DNA of 44,122 nucleotides from an uncultured Eubacteriales bacterium. GTDB taxonomy: Bacteria > Bacillota > Clostridia > Christensenellales > Aristaeellaceae. A model generated the notes under the pieces. The model saw only the letters and a program-made list of their open reading frames with translations. It was not told the origin of the DNA and made no database searches. The stretch is from the NCBI GenBank assembly GCA_902777335.1, contig CACYTF010000020.1, forward strand, positions 1 through 44,122. The letters run 5' to 3'. Position numbers and translations under genes: made by a program. Below, one piece after another: positions 1-8,273 of the stretch (position 1 is its first letter; every line of letters starts with the position of its first letter).

Positions 1-152
1 CCAGTGGACTGTTTTCAGCGAGGCCGGGCCGGTAGGCCCCCGGAAGAGGTGCCCGCAGGGCGGAGAGGGGGAACTCCAATCCCACAAGTTTCCGTGATGG
101 GCCGCTTTTTACACTTCGCCTTGTGTCACGACAACCCCCGTCGGTATATCCA
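1..152. other. Intergenic spacer with GC-rich hairpins
   Basis: No gene is visible between the window edge and the xylulokinase stop. The stretch holds a small perfect hairpin (GGGCC, loop GGTA, GGCCC, near 28-41) and a second one (GCCC GCA GGGC, near 51-61), followed by a purine-rich run. The look is that of a dispersed intergenic repeat of gut Clostridia rather than a classical terminator, because no T-run follows on either strand. That reading is a recollection of pattern, not a match I could check. Confidence 0.3.
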
Positions 153-1688
153 TCAATACCCCAGCTCTGCGCTCTTGTCGTACACGCTCTTCAGGGCGTG
201 GTAGATCTTCTCGTAGACCTGGTAGGTCTTGTTGTAGGCGGGCTGGTTGGCGGGGTTGGGCAGGGTCTCGGTTTCGGCCTTGATGACCTTCACGGCCTCG
301 CTCAGGTTCTTCCAGATGCCCGCGCCGACGCCGGCGACCATCACCGCGCCGTAGGCGCCGCCCTCGCTGGCGGCGGACATGGTGTACACCGGCAGGTCGA
401 ATATGTCGGCCTGCATCTGCCGCCACAGCGCGCTGACGCTGCCGCCGCCGGAGGCGTAGACCTTCTCATTCTTCGCGAAGCCGCCGAAGATGTCCACCAG
501 CTGTTTGAGTGAGTAGGTGACGCCCTCCATCACGCTGCGGGTGATGTCGGCCTTCTTGGTGCCCAGGGTGAGGCCGTAGAAGCTGCCGCGGGCGTTCGGG
601 TCCGGATAGGGGCAGCGCTCGCCGGTCAGGTAGGGGGTGAACACCACGCCGTTGGCGCCGGGCACCGACTGCTCGGCGGTGTCGCCCATCACGTCGAACA
701 CGTTCCGGCCCTCACTCTTGGCCTGGATGTCCTCGGCCTTGCACAGCTCGTCCTTGTACCAGCGGTACGCGCCGCCGGCGGTCAGCGTGCAGCCGAAGGC
801 CAGCCACAGGCCGGGCTCGTTGCCGCAGAACATCTGCAGATCGCCGTTGGGGTTGGGCTCGAAGTGGTCCAGCGCCATCGACACGTTGCCGGAGGTGCCG
901 ATCACCACGCCCAGTATGCCCTGCTTCACCAGGCCCGCGCCGGTGGTCTGGATCACCGCGTCGCCGCCGCCGTAGTAGCAGTTCAGGCCCTCGGGCAGGC
1001 CGGTCTCCTGCGCGCATTCCTTGGTGACCGTGCCCGCCAGCTCGGTGGACTCAAAGGCCTCGGGGAAGATGGCCTTGTCCAGGCCGGCGATGGCGATCAG
1101 CTCGTCGGACCAGCGGCGGTTCTTCGTGTCGAAGAAGCCGGTGCCGGAGGCCTCGGATACGTCCATGCCCAGCTTGCCGGTCATCCTGAAGCGGATGTAA
1201 TCCTTCGGGCACACGAACAGCTTCATGCGCTTGAAGTTCTCCGGCTCCTCGTCCCGCAGCCACAGTATCTTGCCGCCGGTGTAGCCGGTGAGCATGCGGT
1301 TGTTGGTGTAGCCCAGCAGGCCCTCCAGGCCACCGGCCTTCTCGGTGATCCAGTCGCACTGGGCCTGGGTGCGCTGGTCGCACCACAGTATCGAGGGGCG
1401 AATGACCTCGCAGCGCTCGTCCAGCGCCACCAGGCCGTGCATCTGGCCGGAATAGCTGACGCCGGCGATGTCGGCGGGGTTCACCTTGCTCTTCTCCAGT
1501 ATGGCCTTCAGGCCGCGCACCACGGCGTCCCACCAGTCCTTGGGGTCCTGCTCCGCCCAGCCGGGCTTCGGGGTGTACAGCGGGTACTCCTGGGTGGAGG
1601 AGGCGACGACGGTGCCCTCGCTGTCGGCGATGATGCACTTCGCGCCGGACGTGCCCACGTCCAGGCCGATCAGGTACTTCTTGCTCAT
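153..1688 (-). CDS. xylB: Xylulokinase, FGGY family
   Basis: Phosphorylates D-xylulose to xylulose 5-phosphate in the cytoplasm, feeding pentoses into the pentose phosphate pathway. The 511-residue length is normal for XylB. The N-terminal phosphate-binding motif GLDVGTSGAK lies at residues 8-17. The FGGY substrate motifs include SGQMHGL and WCDQRT, and the GGGDAV motif places the likely catalytic Asp at 243. The start was set at the ATG at 1688 rather than further upstream, because AAAGGAAG lies about 9 nt before it and the family begins MxKKYLIGLD. It lies 41 nt downstream of the defence-like cassette with no convincing promoter between them, so it may depend on read-through or on a promoter inside the preceding gene. 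No xylose isomerase is next to it in the window. Family assignment is firm; exact sugar preference among FGGY kinases is slightly less certain. Confidence 0.93.
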   Translation of the reverse strand: MSKKYLIGLDVGTSGAKCIIADSEGTVVASSTQEYPLYTPKPGWAEQDPKDWWDAVVRGLKAILEKSKVNPADIAGVSYSGQMHGLVALDERCEVIRPSILWCDQRTQAQCDWITEKAGGLEGLLGYTNNRMLTGYTGGKILWLRDEEPENFKRMKLFVCPKDYIRFRMTGKLGMDVSEASGTGFFDTKNRRWSDELIAIAGLDKAIFPEAFESTELAGTVTKECAQETGLPEGLNCYYGGGDAVIQTTGAGLVKQGILGVVIGTSGNVSMALDHFEPNPNGDLQMFCGNEPGLWLAFGCTLTAGGAYRWYKDELCKAEDIQAKSEGRNVFDVMGDTAEQSVPGANGVVFTPYLTGERCPYPDPNARGSFYGLTLGTKKADITRSVMEGVTYSLKQLVDIFGGFAKNEKVYASGGGSVSALWRQMQADIFDLPVYTMSAASEGGAYGAVMVAGVGAGIWKNLSEAVKVIKAETETLPNPANQPAYNKTYQVYEKIYHALKSVYDKSAELGY

Positions 1689-1729
1689 GGGGATCGACTT
1701 CCTTTCTATTTCCTTAGCGTTTGAAGACG

Positions 1730-2515
1730 CTACAGTTGACAATAGGTGGTTTTCAGTATTTCGGCGATGGCTTCGGTTTCCCGCATGTTTTGCCCTGTCG
1801 TCTGAATGACAATGCCGAGTCCCTGGTCGGTCCAGGGCAAGACGATTTCAACCCTTCCGTCGGAATGGACATCGTGGATGAACTTCCTTTCGTGGGAGTT
1901 GAAGGGCAGTGAGTTGATGACTCCCAGCACATAAGGGCTCTGAACAATTCGTTTGCAGAAGGCAGTGAGCTTATCCTTGCCGTGATCGTCCCGCAGGTTG
2001 ATTGATTTCAGCGTGGGCAGTAGAGCGGATTGCCTGAGTGAAGGCGGCTGCTGACATTCTATCCAATCGCGCTGCTCAATCAGACTTGGCCCGTCAAACG
2101 CGTTGTGAACCTCCAGTTCATCATTGTCTCTTTTGATTCGGAGCATTGTATGACGCCACTCAGGTTGTGAGATGCTCACACCGAGAGACTGCATGATGTA
2201 TGCCAAGGACAATCCGTAGCACTTTCTATCCCCCAAATGCCATTCGTAGCAGAGATAGGCGTCCTGCCTGGCATCGACCGCGTCACTTTCGTAAGGGGAT
2301 TTGAAAAAGGCATACAGAAAATTCATCAGGTTCGCATTGACGCCTGGGATTGACTGTACAGCACTGAGCAGCGTAACAAAATCATTGGGATGTATACGGC
2401 AGGTGCGTATGCCCAAAGGACCTGCTTCCCGGTAGAGCGCTGCCAGGTTTTGCATATCGATGTACTCCATGCTTCCCTCTATCGAGAGGGAAAGCTCGTT
2501 AAAGTATAGCTCCAA
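1730..2515 (-). CDS. Unrecognised 261-residue protein, third gene of a DUF262/AAA cassette
   Basis: I do not recognise a family. The protein is soluble, with no signal peptide or membrane segment, and mixed charge. A PW..D..LGIVIQTTG stretch sits near the C-terminus. It follows the AAA ATPase gene by 15 nt. The likely start is TTG at 2515, because AAAGGGG, which overlaps the ATPase stop codon, lies about 10 nt before it. The first in-frame ATG is 15 codons later and has no such site. Base composition is visibly lower in GC than xylB, der or plsY and like the two cassette partners, consistent with joint transfer. In such cassettes the third gene often supplies a specificity or effector function; here that is only inference. 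A restriction-type nuclease is possible, but I see no clear PD-D/ExK or HNH signature. Confidence 0.75.
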   Translation of the reverse strand: MELYFNELSLSIEGSMEYIDMQNLAALYREAGPLGIRTCRIHPNDFVTLLSAVQSIPGVNANLMNFLYAFFKSPYESDAVDARQDAYLCYEWHLGDRKCYGLSLAYIMQSLGVSISQPEWRHTMLRIKRDNDELEVHNAFDGPSLIEQRDWIECQQPPSLRQSALLPTLKSINLRDDHGKDKLTAFCKRIVQSPYVLGVINSLPFNSHERKFIHDVHSDGRVEIVLPWTDQGLGIVIQTTGQNMRETEAIAEILKTTYCQL

Positions 2516-2530
2516 TGAAAAGACGCCCCT

Positions 2531-3649
2531 TTAAACCAGTTGTGCCATCAGATTGCCCCATTCATCCAAAAGCCCTGTCGGATAATCGCTGAGATTTCCG
2601 TTCCTGTCGACAGCAATGTCTGTGACGACGGTTTCCTGGTTGCTGTTCTTGTCAAAATAATGAACGGACACATCACTGTGAGGCAGCAGCTTGTTTTTTA
2701 CAGCCAAGCGCACACCGTTGATGACATGGTCGCTGTGAGATTCGCAGAATATCTGCGCGCCGTTGGAAGCCGCCCGCGCGATCAGCTCGGCGATCATCGT
2801 CTGTCCCTTGGGGTGAAGGTGAGATTCAGGATTCTCGAGCATCAGCAGACTGCTGGCGTCGGATATCAAAAGACTGATGATCGTGGGCAGTACATACGGT
2901 ATACCGAAACCCACGTTGACCGGCGTGAAAGCGTCGGTCTCCAGGCGCTGTCCAATATAGGAGATGTTCAGCTTCGCCATCTCTTCATAGGGCTCGAGAC
3001 TGGCGAGAATCTTGACGCCGGGGGATACCCTTGCCATCCATGCGGAAACCTGATCAAACAGACGGTTTGTTTTTCCGCTGTCCAGGCACAGGCTGTCGGG
3101 TACTTTGACGTGGTTTCCATTGACGGCCAAGAAGGGTACGGCGTATTGCCCGATGTTTCCCAGCGGATTGATGTTGCTGCTCTGCCATGACCGGGTGCTG
3201 TAACCCTCTCTTGGCCCGATATGCTCGGCCCCGAGATAGGAGAAACGGCCCTGATACAGGGCTTCGTCCCATAGGATGTCCGGTATGGAAGCATCCGGGC
3301 TCGGTTGCAGGGGAATCACGTCCTGATTAAAGCATTCGGAGTCACACAAAAAGCGGAGGTCCTGCCTGCGGTCGCCCGAAAAGCACAGTACAAAGCGCAA
3401 ATAATTCTCTTCTGCGCTCTGACAGAACACATCTTTGCAGGTGCCCAGGTTGATCAAGGCCCCGTTGGTGTGGAGCCGATCGAGGGAGACCTTCTGACTT
3501 TGCCAGAAGCTCTGTCGCAGCATCAGCAATGACTGGATTACGGAGGACTTGCCCATACCATTGAAGCCGAACAAGAGATTCAGCCGTTCAAGGGGCAGGC
3601 CAACGCTTCGCAGAGACTTGAAGTTTTCAACCTGAAGATACTTAAGCAT
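2531..3649 (-). CDS. AAA family ATPase with DUF3696-like C-terminus (cassette gene 2)
   Basis: A cytoplasmic ATPase of the RecF/OLD/SMC-like AAA group. It opens MLKYLQVENFKSL, typical of these ATPases. The Walker A motif GFNGMGKS is at residues 28-35, the Walker B region LLMLENPESHLHP at about 268-280, and an ESHSDHVINGVRLAV switch segment follows. The last 50 residues, with the HYFDKN stretch, resemble DUF3696. Length (372) fits the family. It starts 1 nt after the DUF262 stop, with AAGGAG 9 nt before its ATG inside that gene, so the two are translated together. Such ATPases pair with nucleases in several phage-defence systems (Gabija, Septu, Lamassu-like), and DUF3696 ATPases often stand next to DUF262 proteins. 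No TOPRIM nuclease domain is visible, unlike true OLD proteins, so any nuclease activity would have to come from a partner. Confidence 0.88.
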   Translation of the reverse strand: MLKYLQVENFKSLRSVGLPLERLNLLFGFNGMGKSSVIQSLLMLRQSFWQSQKVSLDRLHTNGALINLGTCKDVFCQSAEENYLRFVLCFSGDRRQDLRFLCDSECFNQDVIPLQPSPDASIPDILWDEALYQGRFSYLGAEHIGPREGYSTRSWQSSNINPLGNIGQYAVPFLAVNGNHVKVPDSLCLDSGKTNRLFDQVSAWMARVSPGVKILASLEPYEEMAKLNISYIGQRLETDAFTPVNVGFGIPYVLPTIISLLISDASSLLMLENPESHLHPKGQTMIAELIARAASNGAQIFCESHSDHVINGVRLAVKNKLLPHSDVSVHYFDKNSNQETVVTDIAVDRNGNLSDYPTGLLDEWGNLMAQLV

Positions 3650-3650
3650 T

Positions 3651-4766
3651 TTACAGAACTCCTTGAATCAATTGGGTCATGGCGTGATTGCGCTTTTTTA
3701 TATTGACCAGCTGTGCCGTGCCGTTTGTGATGGAATCGACAAAGGACTCGTCCTCCAATAGCCGGTTATAGTCTTTCAGAAAGCGGTCCCGATTATGAAG
3801 CAGACGCTCGGCCTCCAAATCCGACAGGGTTGACGTGCAGAGGGATACGCACTCAAACAGGGGCTTGTTGATCTTGCCAAAACGACCGTCTTTGTTCTTC
3901 TTTCTGAACGCGATCTCCCCAAAGACATCCCGGCAGAGCCGCATTGTCTTCAGAAAAATCTCCTTGTAATGCGCAAGCTCTTCCTTTGGCGCTTTCTTCA
4001 GCGCCAGTAGTACCTTGTTCAGATAGTCCTCCAGGTTATCCCGATAATTATCTGTGCCGAGCACATAGAATGCGAGGAATCGGTTGACGAATTCGCAATC
4101 CAGCATTCGCTGGGGGTTGACTTTGTGATTGGTCGCCTGAACAAATGCCTCAGAGTGCGCGAGACTTTTCAGTAATTCTGCGGCTTGACCTCTGTAAACG
4201 GAGTTCTTGATCTCGGCGGGCTCCAGTTGCAGTCCGCCCGTGTTGATTCTTGTAAAGATGCTGTTTCGTACCGCTTCCGGCGTACCGGGACGAATCAAAT
4301 ATGCAACGATGGTCTGTTCTCGAATGCGCCTTTGAATGGATACAGGAAGCTCTTCAAAACGTAGACCATTGAATTCCGGGAGGTATTCTAATCCCTTCAG
4401 GCGCAGCCGGTTCGGATCGTTTTTGTCCAGTACCACAAAGCGGTACAGCGTCCAGAGGCGTTGGAGGCCGTCAACCACGATATAACGATCCTCTTCATCG
4501 TAGTCGAAATAAAAGGAAGGCAGCGGAATCCGTATGATGAGGGACTCGATCAGCCGACTCTGCTTCTGATCGTCCCAAAGATTGGGACGGCGCTGAAAAT
4601 CCGGTTCCAGAATGATGTCATTGTAGCGCAGACGATCCAGAATATTGCTGATTGCCATGGGCAGAGACACGATGTCAACATCCTTGGGGTTGAAGGGCTC
4701 GGTGATGACGCCGTCTGCCAAGCCGTCTTTGCCGTACAGGTTTTCTTCATCAACATAGTTACGCAT
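3651..4766 (-). CDS. DUF262 (ParB/GmrS-like) protein (cassette gene 1)
   Basis: DUF262 domains occur in GmrSD, BrxU and many defence loci, where they are thought to bind and hydrolyse nucleotides to control an attached or neighbouring effector. The N-terminal half shows the family pattern: FQRRPNLW at residues 57-64, SRLIESLI at about 70-77, and VVDGLQRLWTL at 97-107. The usual DGQQR motif reads DGLQR here, a change at a normally conserved position. FTRINTGGLQL follows. The 371-residue protein lacks the C-terminal DUF1524 HNH nuclease of full GmrSD enzymes. Its ATG at 4766 lies within the end of plsY, in the shared string ATGCGTAA, with AAGGGAAAG upstream inside plsY. It is therefore expressed with der-plsY unless an unseen promoter exists. 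Composition is AT-richer than plsY. Confidence 0.87.
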   Translation of the reverse strand: MRNYVDEENLYGKDGLADGVITEPFNPKDVDIVSLPMAISNILDRLRYNDIILEPDFQRRPNLWDDQKQSRLIESLIIRIPLPSFYFDYDEEDRYIVVDGLQRLWTLYRFVVLDKNDPNRLRLKGLEYLPEFNGLRFEELPVSIQRRIREQTIVAYLIRPGTPEAVRNSIFTRINTGGLQLEPAEIKNSVYRGQAAELLKSLAHSEAFVQATNHKVNPQRMLDCEFVNRFLAFYVLGTDNYRDNLEDYLNKVLLALKKAPKEELAHYKEIFLKTMRLCRDVFGEIAFRKKNKDGRFGKINKPLFECVSLCTSTLSDLEAERLLHNRDRFLKDYNRLLEDESFVDSITNGTAQLVNIKKRNHAMTQLIQGVL

Positions 4767-5427
4767 GCTTATCCGGCTTTCCCTTCTTCATCTTTTCCAT
4801 GACCTTCCTGGACACCTCGGAGATCTTCTTGAAGTCCAGCCGGTTTTCCTCGCCGCGGATCAGCCGCTGGATGTTGCTCCGGTGGCCGAACAGCGACAGC
4901 GCCGAGGCGATGCAGGCCGTGCCCAGGAACAGGCCGTAGTTGTCCCGGCCCCGGCACAGTATGGCCGTGACGATGGGGAAGGCCACGGTGGTGATCAGCG
5001 AGGCGACGGACATGTAGCGGGTCAGCGCCACGGCCGCGATCTGCACCACCAGCAGCGCCAGCGCCAGCCACGGGTTGATGGCGATGATCAGGCCCAGCGA
5101 CGTGGCGATGCCCTTGCCGCCCTTGAAGCCCATGAACACCGGGAAGTCGTGGCCCAGTATCGCGCCGAGGCCGGCCAGCAGCATGCCGGGGTCACCGCAC
5201 AGCGCCTTTCCCATCAGGCAGGCGACGTAGCCCTTCAGGCAGTCGCTCACCAGCGTCAATACGCTGGGCAGCCAGCCCAGCGTGCGCAGCACGTTGGTGG
5301 TGCCGGTGTTGCCGCTGCCGTGCTTGCGGATGTCGGCGATGCCGTAGACCTTGGCGATCATCACCCCCGAGGGGATGTTGCCGAGAAGATAGCCGATGAC
5401 GGCGGCCAATATACACTTGATAACCAT
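4759..5427 (-). CDS. plsY: Acyl-phosphate:glycerol-3-phosphate acyltransferase PlsY
   Basis: Membrane enzyme that transfers a fatty acyl chain from acyl-phosphate to glycerol 3-phosphate, the first step of phospholipid synthesis in most bacteria. The three PlsY loops are present: GSGNTGTTNVLR near 37-48, HDFPVFMGFKGGKG near 93-106, and the LTRYMSVASL loop near 135. About seven hydrophobic segments and an N-terminal GYLLGNIPSG complete the match. It has a charged C-terminal tail of roughly 35 residues, somewhat longer than usual. It begins 3 nt after the der stop, so the two are coupled. Its last eight bases overlap the DUF262 gene. In many Clostridia gpsA follows plsY, and here that place is taken by the defence-like cassette. 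Confidence 0.95.
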   Translation of the reverse strand: MVIKCILAAVIGYLLGNIPSGVMIAKVYGIADIRKHGSGNTGTTNVLRTLGWLPSVLTLVSDCLKGYVACLMGKALCGDPGMLLAGLGAILGHDFPVFMGFKGGKGIATSLGLIIAINPWLALALLVVQIAAVALTRYMSVASLITTVAFPIVTAILCRGRDNYGLFLGTACIASALSLFGHRSNIQRLIRGEENRLDFKKISEVSRKVMEKMKKGKPDKHA

Positions 5428-5430
5428 CGC

Positions 5431-6759
5431 TTATTCCTCTTTCTTCTTCCGCTCCCTCAGTATGAACTTCAAGGGCGTGCCCTCGAAGCCGAAGGCCTTG
5501 CGGAACTGTCCCTCCAGATAGCGCTCGTAGGAGAAGTGCATCAGGTTCTGGTCGTTGACGAACATCACGAAGGTGGGCGGCTGCACGGCCTGCTGGGTGG
5601 CGTAGTAGATCCGCAGCCTTCGGCCCGACGTGGCCGGGGGCTGCAGCGCCGCCTGGGCGTCGGCCAGTATGTCGTTCAGAAGCCCCGTGGTCACCCGCCG
5701 GGTGGCCTCGGCGTGGGCGGCGCGCACGGCGTCCAGCACCTTGTTCACCCGCTGGCCCGTCAGCGCGGAGATGAACAGTATCGGCGCGTAGGCCATGAAC
5801 TTCAGGTTCTCCCGAACCTCCTTGACGAACTTGTCCATGGTCTTGGTGTCCTTCTCCACGGCGTCCCACTTGTTGATGACGATCACCGCGGCCTTGCCCT
5901 TTTCATCCACATAGCCGGCGATCTTGCTGTCCTGCTCGGTGACGCCCTGGGTGGCGTCGATCAGCATCAGCGCCACGTCGCACCGGTCGATGGCGGCCAG
6001 CGCCCGCACGATGGAGAAGCGCTCCAGCGACTGATACTCGATGGCCCGCTTGCGCCGTATGCCGGCGGTGTCGATGATCACGAAGTCCTGCCCGTCGTCG
6101 GTGAAGCGGGTGTCGATGGCGTCGCGGGTGGTGCCCGCGATGTCGGACACCATCACCCGGTCCTCGCCCAGTATGCGGTTCACCAGGCTGGACTTGCCCA
6201 CGTTGGGCTTGCCCACCACGGCGATCTGTATGGCCCCCGCGTCCTCTTGCTCCCCGTCCGGGTCGGGGAAGTGCGCGCACAGCGCCTCCAGCAGGTCGCC
6301 GAAGTTCAGAAGGTTCACGCTGCTCACGCCGATGGGGTCGCCGATGCCCAGGTTGTAGAACTCGTAGACGTTGTCCATGGCCTTGACGTTGTCGATCTTG
6401 TTGACCACCAGCATCACCGGCTTGCCGCTCTTGCGCAGCAGGTCGGCCACGTCCTCGTCGTCGGCGGTCATGCCGGCCTTGCCGTCCACGAAGAACAGGA
6501 TCACGTCGCAGGTCTCGATGGCGATCTCCGCCTGGCGGCGCATCTGGGACAGCAGCGGGTCGTCGCTGTTCGGGTCGATGCCGCCGGTGTCGATCAGCGT
6601 GAACTGATAGTTTTGCCATTCGCAGTCGGCGTATACGCGGTCGCGGGTGACGCCCGGGGTGTCCTCCACGATGGCGATGCGCCGGCCCACCATCTGGTTG
6701 AAGAAGGTGGACTTGCCCACGTTGGGCCGGCCGACGATGGCGACGAGGGGCTTGGTCAT
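5431..6759 (-). CDS. der: Ribosome biogenesis GTPase Der (EngA)
   Basis: Essential GTPase with two tandem G domains needed for maturation of the 50S ribosomal subunit. G domain 1 starts VAIVGRPNVGKST (about residues 6-18) with a PGVTRD switch and a DTGG motif. G domain 2 starts IAVVGKPNVGKSS (about 178-190) with AGTTRD, DTAGIRRK and a VINKWD guanine-specificity motif near 295. A KH-like C-terminal domain ends in a Lys/Glu-rich tail. The 442-residue length is normal. It is preceded by the DUF512 radical-SAM-like gene with a 32-nt gap and followed by plsY after 3 nt, a common clostridial order that supports an operon read from upstream of position 8105. Confidence 0.97.
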   Translation of the reverse strand: MTKPLVAIVGRPNVGKSTFFNQMVGRRIAIVEDTPGVTRDRVYADCEWQNYQFTLIDTGGIDPNSDDPLLSQMRRQAEIAIETCDVILFFVDGKAGMTADDEDVADLLRKSGKPVMLVVNKIDNVKAMDNVYEFYNLGIGDPIGVSSVNLLNFGDLLEALCAHFPDPDGEQEDAGAIQIAVVGKPNVGKSSLVNRILGEDRVMVSDIAGTTRDAIDTRFTDDGQDFVIIDTAGIRRKRAIEYQSLERFSIVRALAAIDRCDVALMLIDATQGVTEQDSKIAGYVDEKGKAAVIVINKWDAVEKDTKTMDKFVKEVRENLKFMAYAPILFISALTGQRVNKVLDAVRAAHAEATRRVTTGLLNDILADAQAALQPPATSGRRLRIYYATQQAVQPPTFVMFVNDQNLMHFSYERYLEGQFRKAFGFEGTPLKFILRERKKKEE

Positions 6760-6791
6760 AGCTTAATCCTCCAACATCAAACGAATATGAA

Positions 6792-8105
6792 TCAGGATTT
6801 CTTTCTCTGTTCCAGTATCGTGTTCAGCAGGTCCTCTCCGCGCCGGCCCACCGGAATGACGGGCTTGCCCAGGCGGCGCGTGACCTCGTCCAGGGTCATG
6901 TCGTCCAAAAACAGCGCGCCGTCGCGGAGCATGACCTCGGTGATCAGTATGGCCGCGCAGTCCACGCCGGCCATCTGCGCCGCCAGGTCGCCGCCGGTGA
7001 TCAGGCCGGACACGGTGACGGTGGGGCCGAAGAACGTGTTCTCCAGCGGGTAGACCGCCACGTCCGCCCCGGCCACCGGATAGTCGCGCAGCATCTGCCG
7101 CAAAAAGGCCCCGGCGGACCTGCCGCAGGCGATGGCCAGCCGCGTTCCGCCTCCGGCGGCGCGGCGCAGCGGCGCGTCCAGCTCCTCCCAGGCCTGGCGG
7201 TACTCGGTCTCAAGCAGCCGCAATAGCCCCACGCCGTCGTCGATCTGCTCGTAGCCCTCGTAGGCCCCGTCCGGGGGGATGGGCCGGCCGGCCTGCAGGT
7301 AGAACTCGTCGGAGGGGAACACGAACCGCGTGCCCTTTTCCACAAGCAGTTTCTCCCGCCAGGCCTCGGCGATGTCAAGCACCGCGCGGGCCTCGTCGCG
7401 GGTGTACACGCGCAGGGCGCTCAGCCCTTCGCGGTGGCCGGTGAGCCCCACCGGCACCAGCGCCAGCGAGCGCGCGCCGGGCAGCCGGGACAGCTCGCCG
7501 ATGGTGCGCTCCAGCGCCGCCCCGTCGTTGATGCCCGGGCACAGCACGCACTGGCAGTGAAACGATATGCCCCCGTCCGACAGCGTTTGCAGCTGGTCCA
7601 TCAGCCGCCGGGCCCGGGGCGTGCCCAGCAGGTGGGTGCGCAGGTCCGGGTCGGTGGCGTGCACCGAGATGTACAGCGGCGCGCAGCGGCGCTCAACGAT
7701 GCGGGCAAGCTCGGCGTCCGACACGTTGGTCAGCGTCACGTAGTTGCCCATCATCAGGCTCATGCGCCAGTCGTCGTCCTTCACCCGCATGCTGTCGCGG
7801 GCGCGGCCGGGCAGCTGGTCCACAAAGCAGAACAGGCACTTGTTGCAGCACAGCCGCACGCCGGACATCATCGGCGTTTCAAAGTTCAGCCCCAGGGGCT
7901 CGTATTCGCCCTTGGAAACGGCAAAGCGCAGGCGCACCCCGCCCCGCAGCACCTCCACCTCCAGCCGCTTTTGCGCGGAGAGCGCCTGGTAGTCGATGAA
8001 ATCGATGACCACGACGCCGCCGATGCGCCACAGCCGGTCGCCCGCGCGCATGCCCGCGCGGCGCGCGGGGCTGCCGGGGTCGACCGAGGTGATGAGGTGG
8101 GACAT
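6792..8105 (-). CDS. DUF512 protein: PDZ domain plus radical-SAM-like domain
   Basis: A conserved clostridial protein of unknown reaction. An N-terminal PDZ-like segment (SVDPGSPARRAGMRAGD, about 6-22) is followed by a Cys-rich element CCNKCLFCFVDQLP, whose CxxCxFC pattern resembles the 4Fe-4S site of radical SAM enzymes. A DUF512 domain with a second cysteine pair (CQCVLCPG) and a C-terminal FGPTVTVSGLITGGD segment follow. The start was placed at ATG 8105 because CGGAGGATCAG stands just before it; the longer frame adds seven residues without support. Length 437 fits the family. Its place directly upstream of der and plsY is typical of Clostridia and suggests a housekeeping role. It is the first gene of the operon, which would carry der, plsY and possibly the defence cassette. 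Confidence 0.9.
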   Translation of the reverse strand: MSHLITSVDPGSPARRAGMRAGDRLWRIGGVVVIDFIDYQALSAQKRLEVEVLRGGVRLRFAVSKGEYEPLGLNFETPMMSGVRLCCNKCLFCFVDQLPGRARDSMRVKDDDWRMSLMMGNYVTLTNVSDAELARIVERRCAPLYISVHATDPDLRTHLLGTPRARRLMDQLQTLSDGGISFHCQCVLCPGINDGAALERTIGELSRLPGARSLALVPVGLTGHREGLSALRVYTRDEARAVLDIAEAWREKLLVEKGTRFVFPSDEFYLQAGRPIPPDGAYEGYEQIDDGVGLLRLLETEYRQAWEELDAPLRRAAGGGTRLAIACGRSAGAFLRQMLRDYPVAGADVAVYPLENTFFGPTVTVSGLITGGDLAAQMAGVDCAAILITEVMLRDGALFLDDMTLDEVTRRLGKPVIPVGRRGEDLLNTILEQRKKS

Positions 8106-8192
8106 TCTGATCCTCCGTGAAGCCAAACTATTCCAATTACATTATGCCCCATTTTGGTGGATTCGTCAATGATAATTTGCGGGGGGAACGTA

Positions 8193-8222
8193 TTGACATA
8201 CCCGGTTTGTGTATGATATATA
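8193..8222 (+). promoter_or_regulatory. Promoter for the GH2-GH31-MATE group
   Basis: A perfect TTGACA (8193-8198) is followed after 18 nt by TATATA (8217-8222), in an AT-rich patch between divergent genes. It would start transcription near 8229, about 45 nt before the GH2 start. No palindromic operator stands out nearby. Confidence 0.65.
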
Positions 8223-8273
8223 GTAATCGAAGCGCAACCTGGCGCAAATACCGCCAAAGGAGATGCAGACGGC

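Noticed and set aside
1689..1742. Longer N-terminus for xylulokinase from 1742
   Set aside because: It would overlap the preceding gene and lies before the ribosome site; the family start MSKKYLIGLD with AAAGGAAG upstream is at 1688.
4765..7053. 762-codon plus-strand frame opposite plsY and der
   Set aside because: Antisense of conserved housekeeping genes; composition is His/Gln/Val/Ala-rich without family features.
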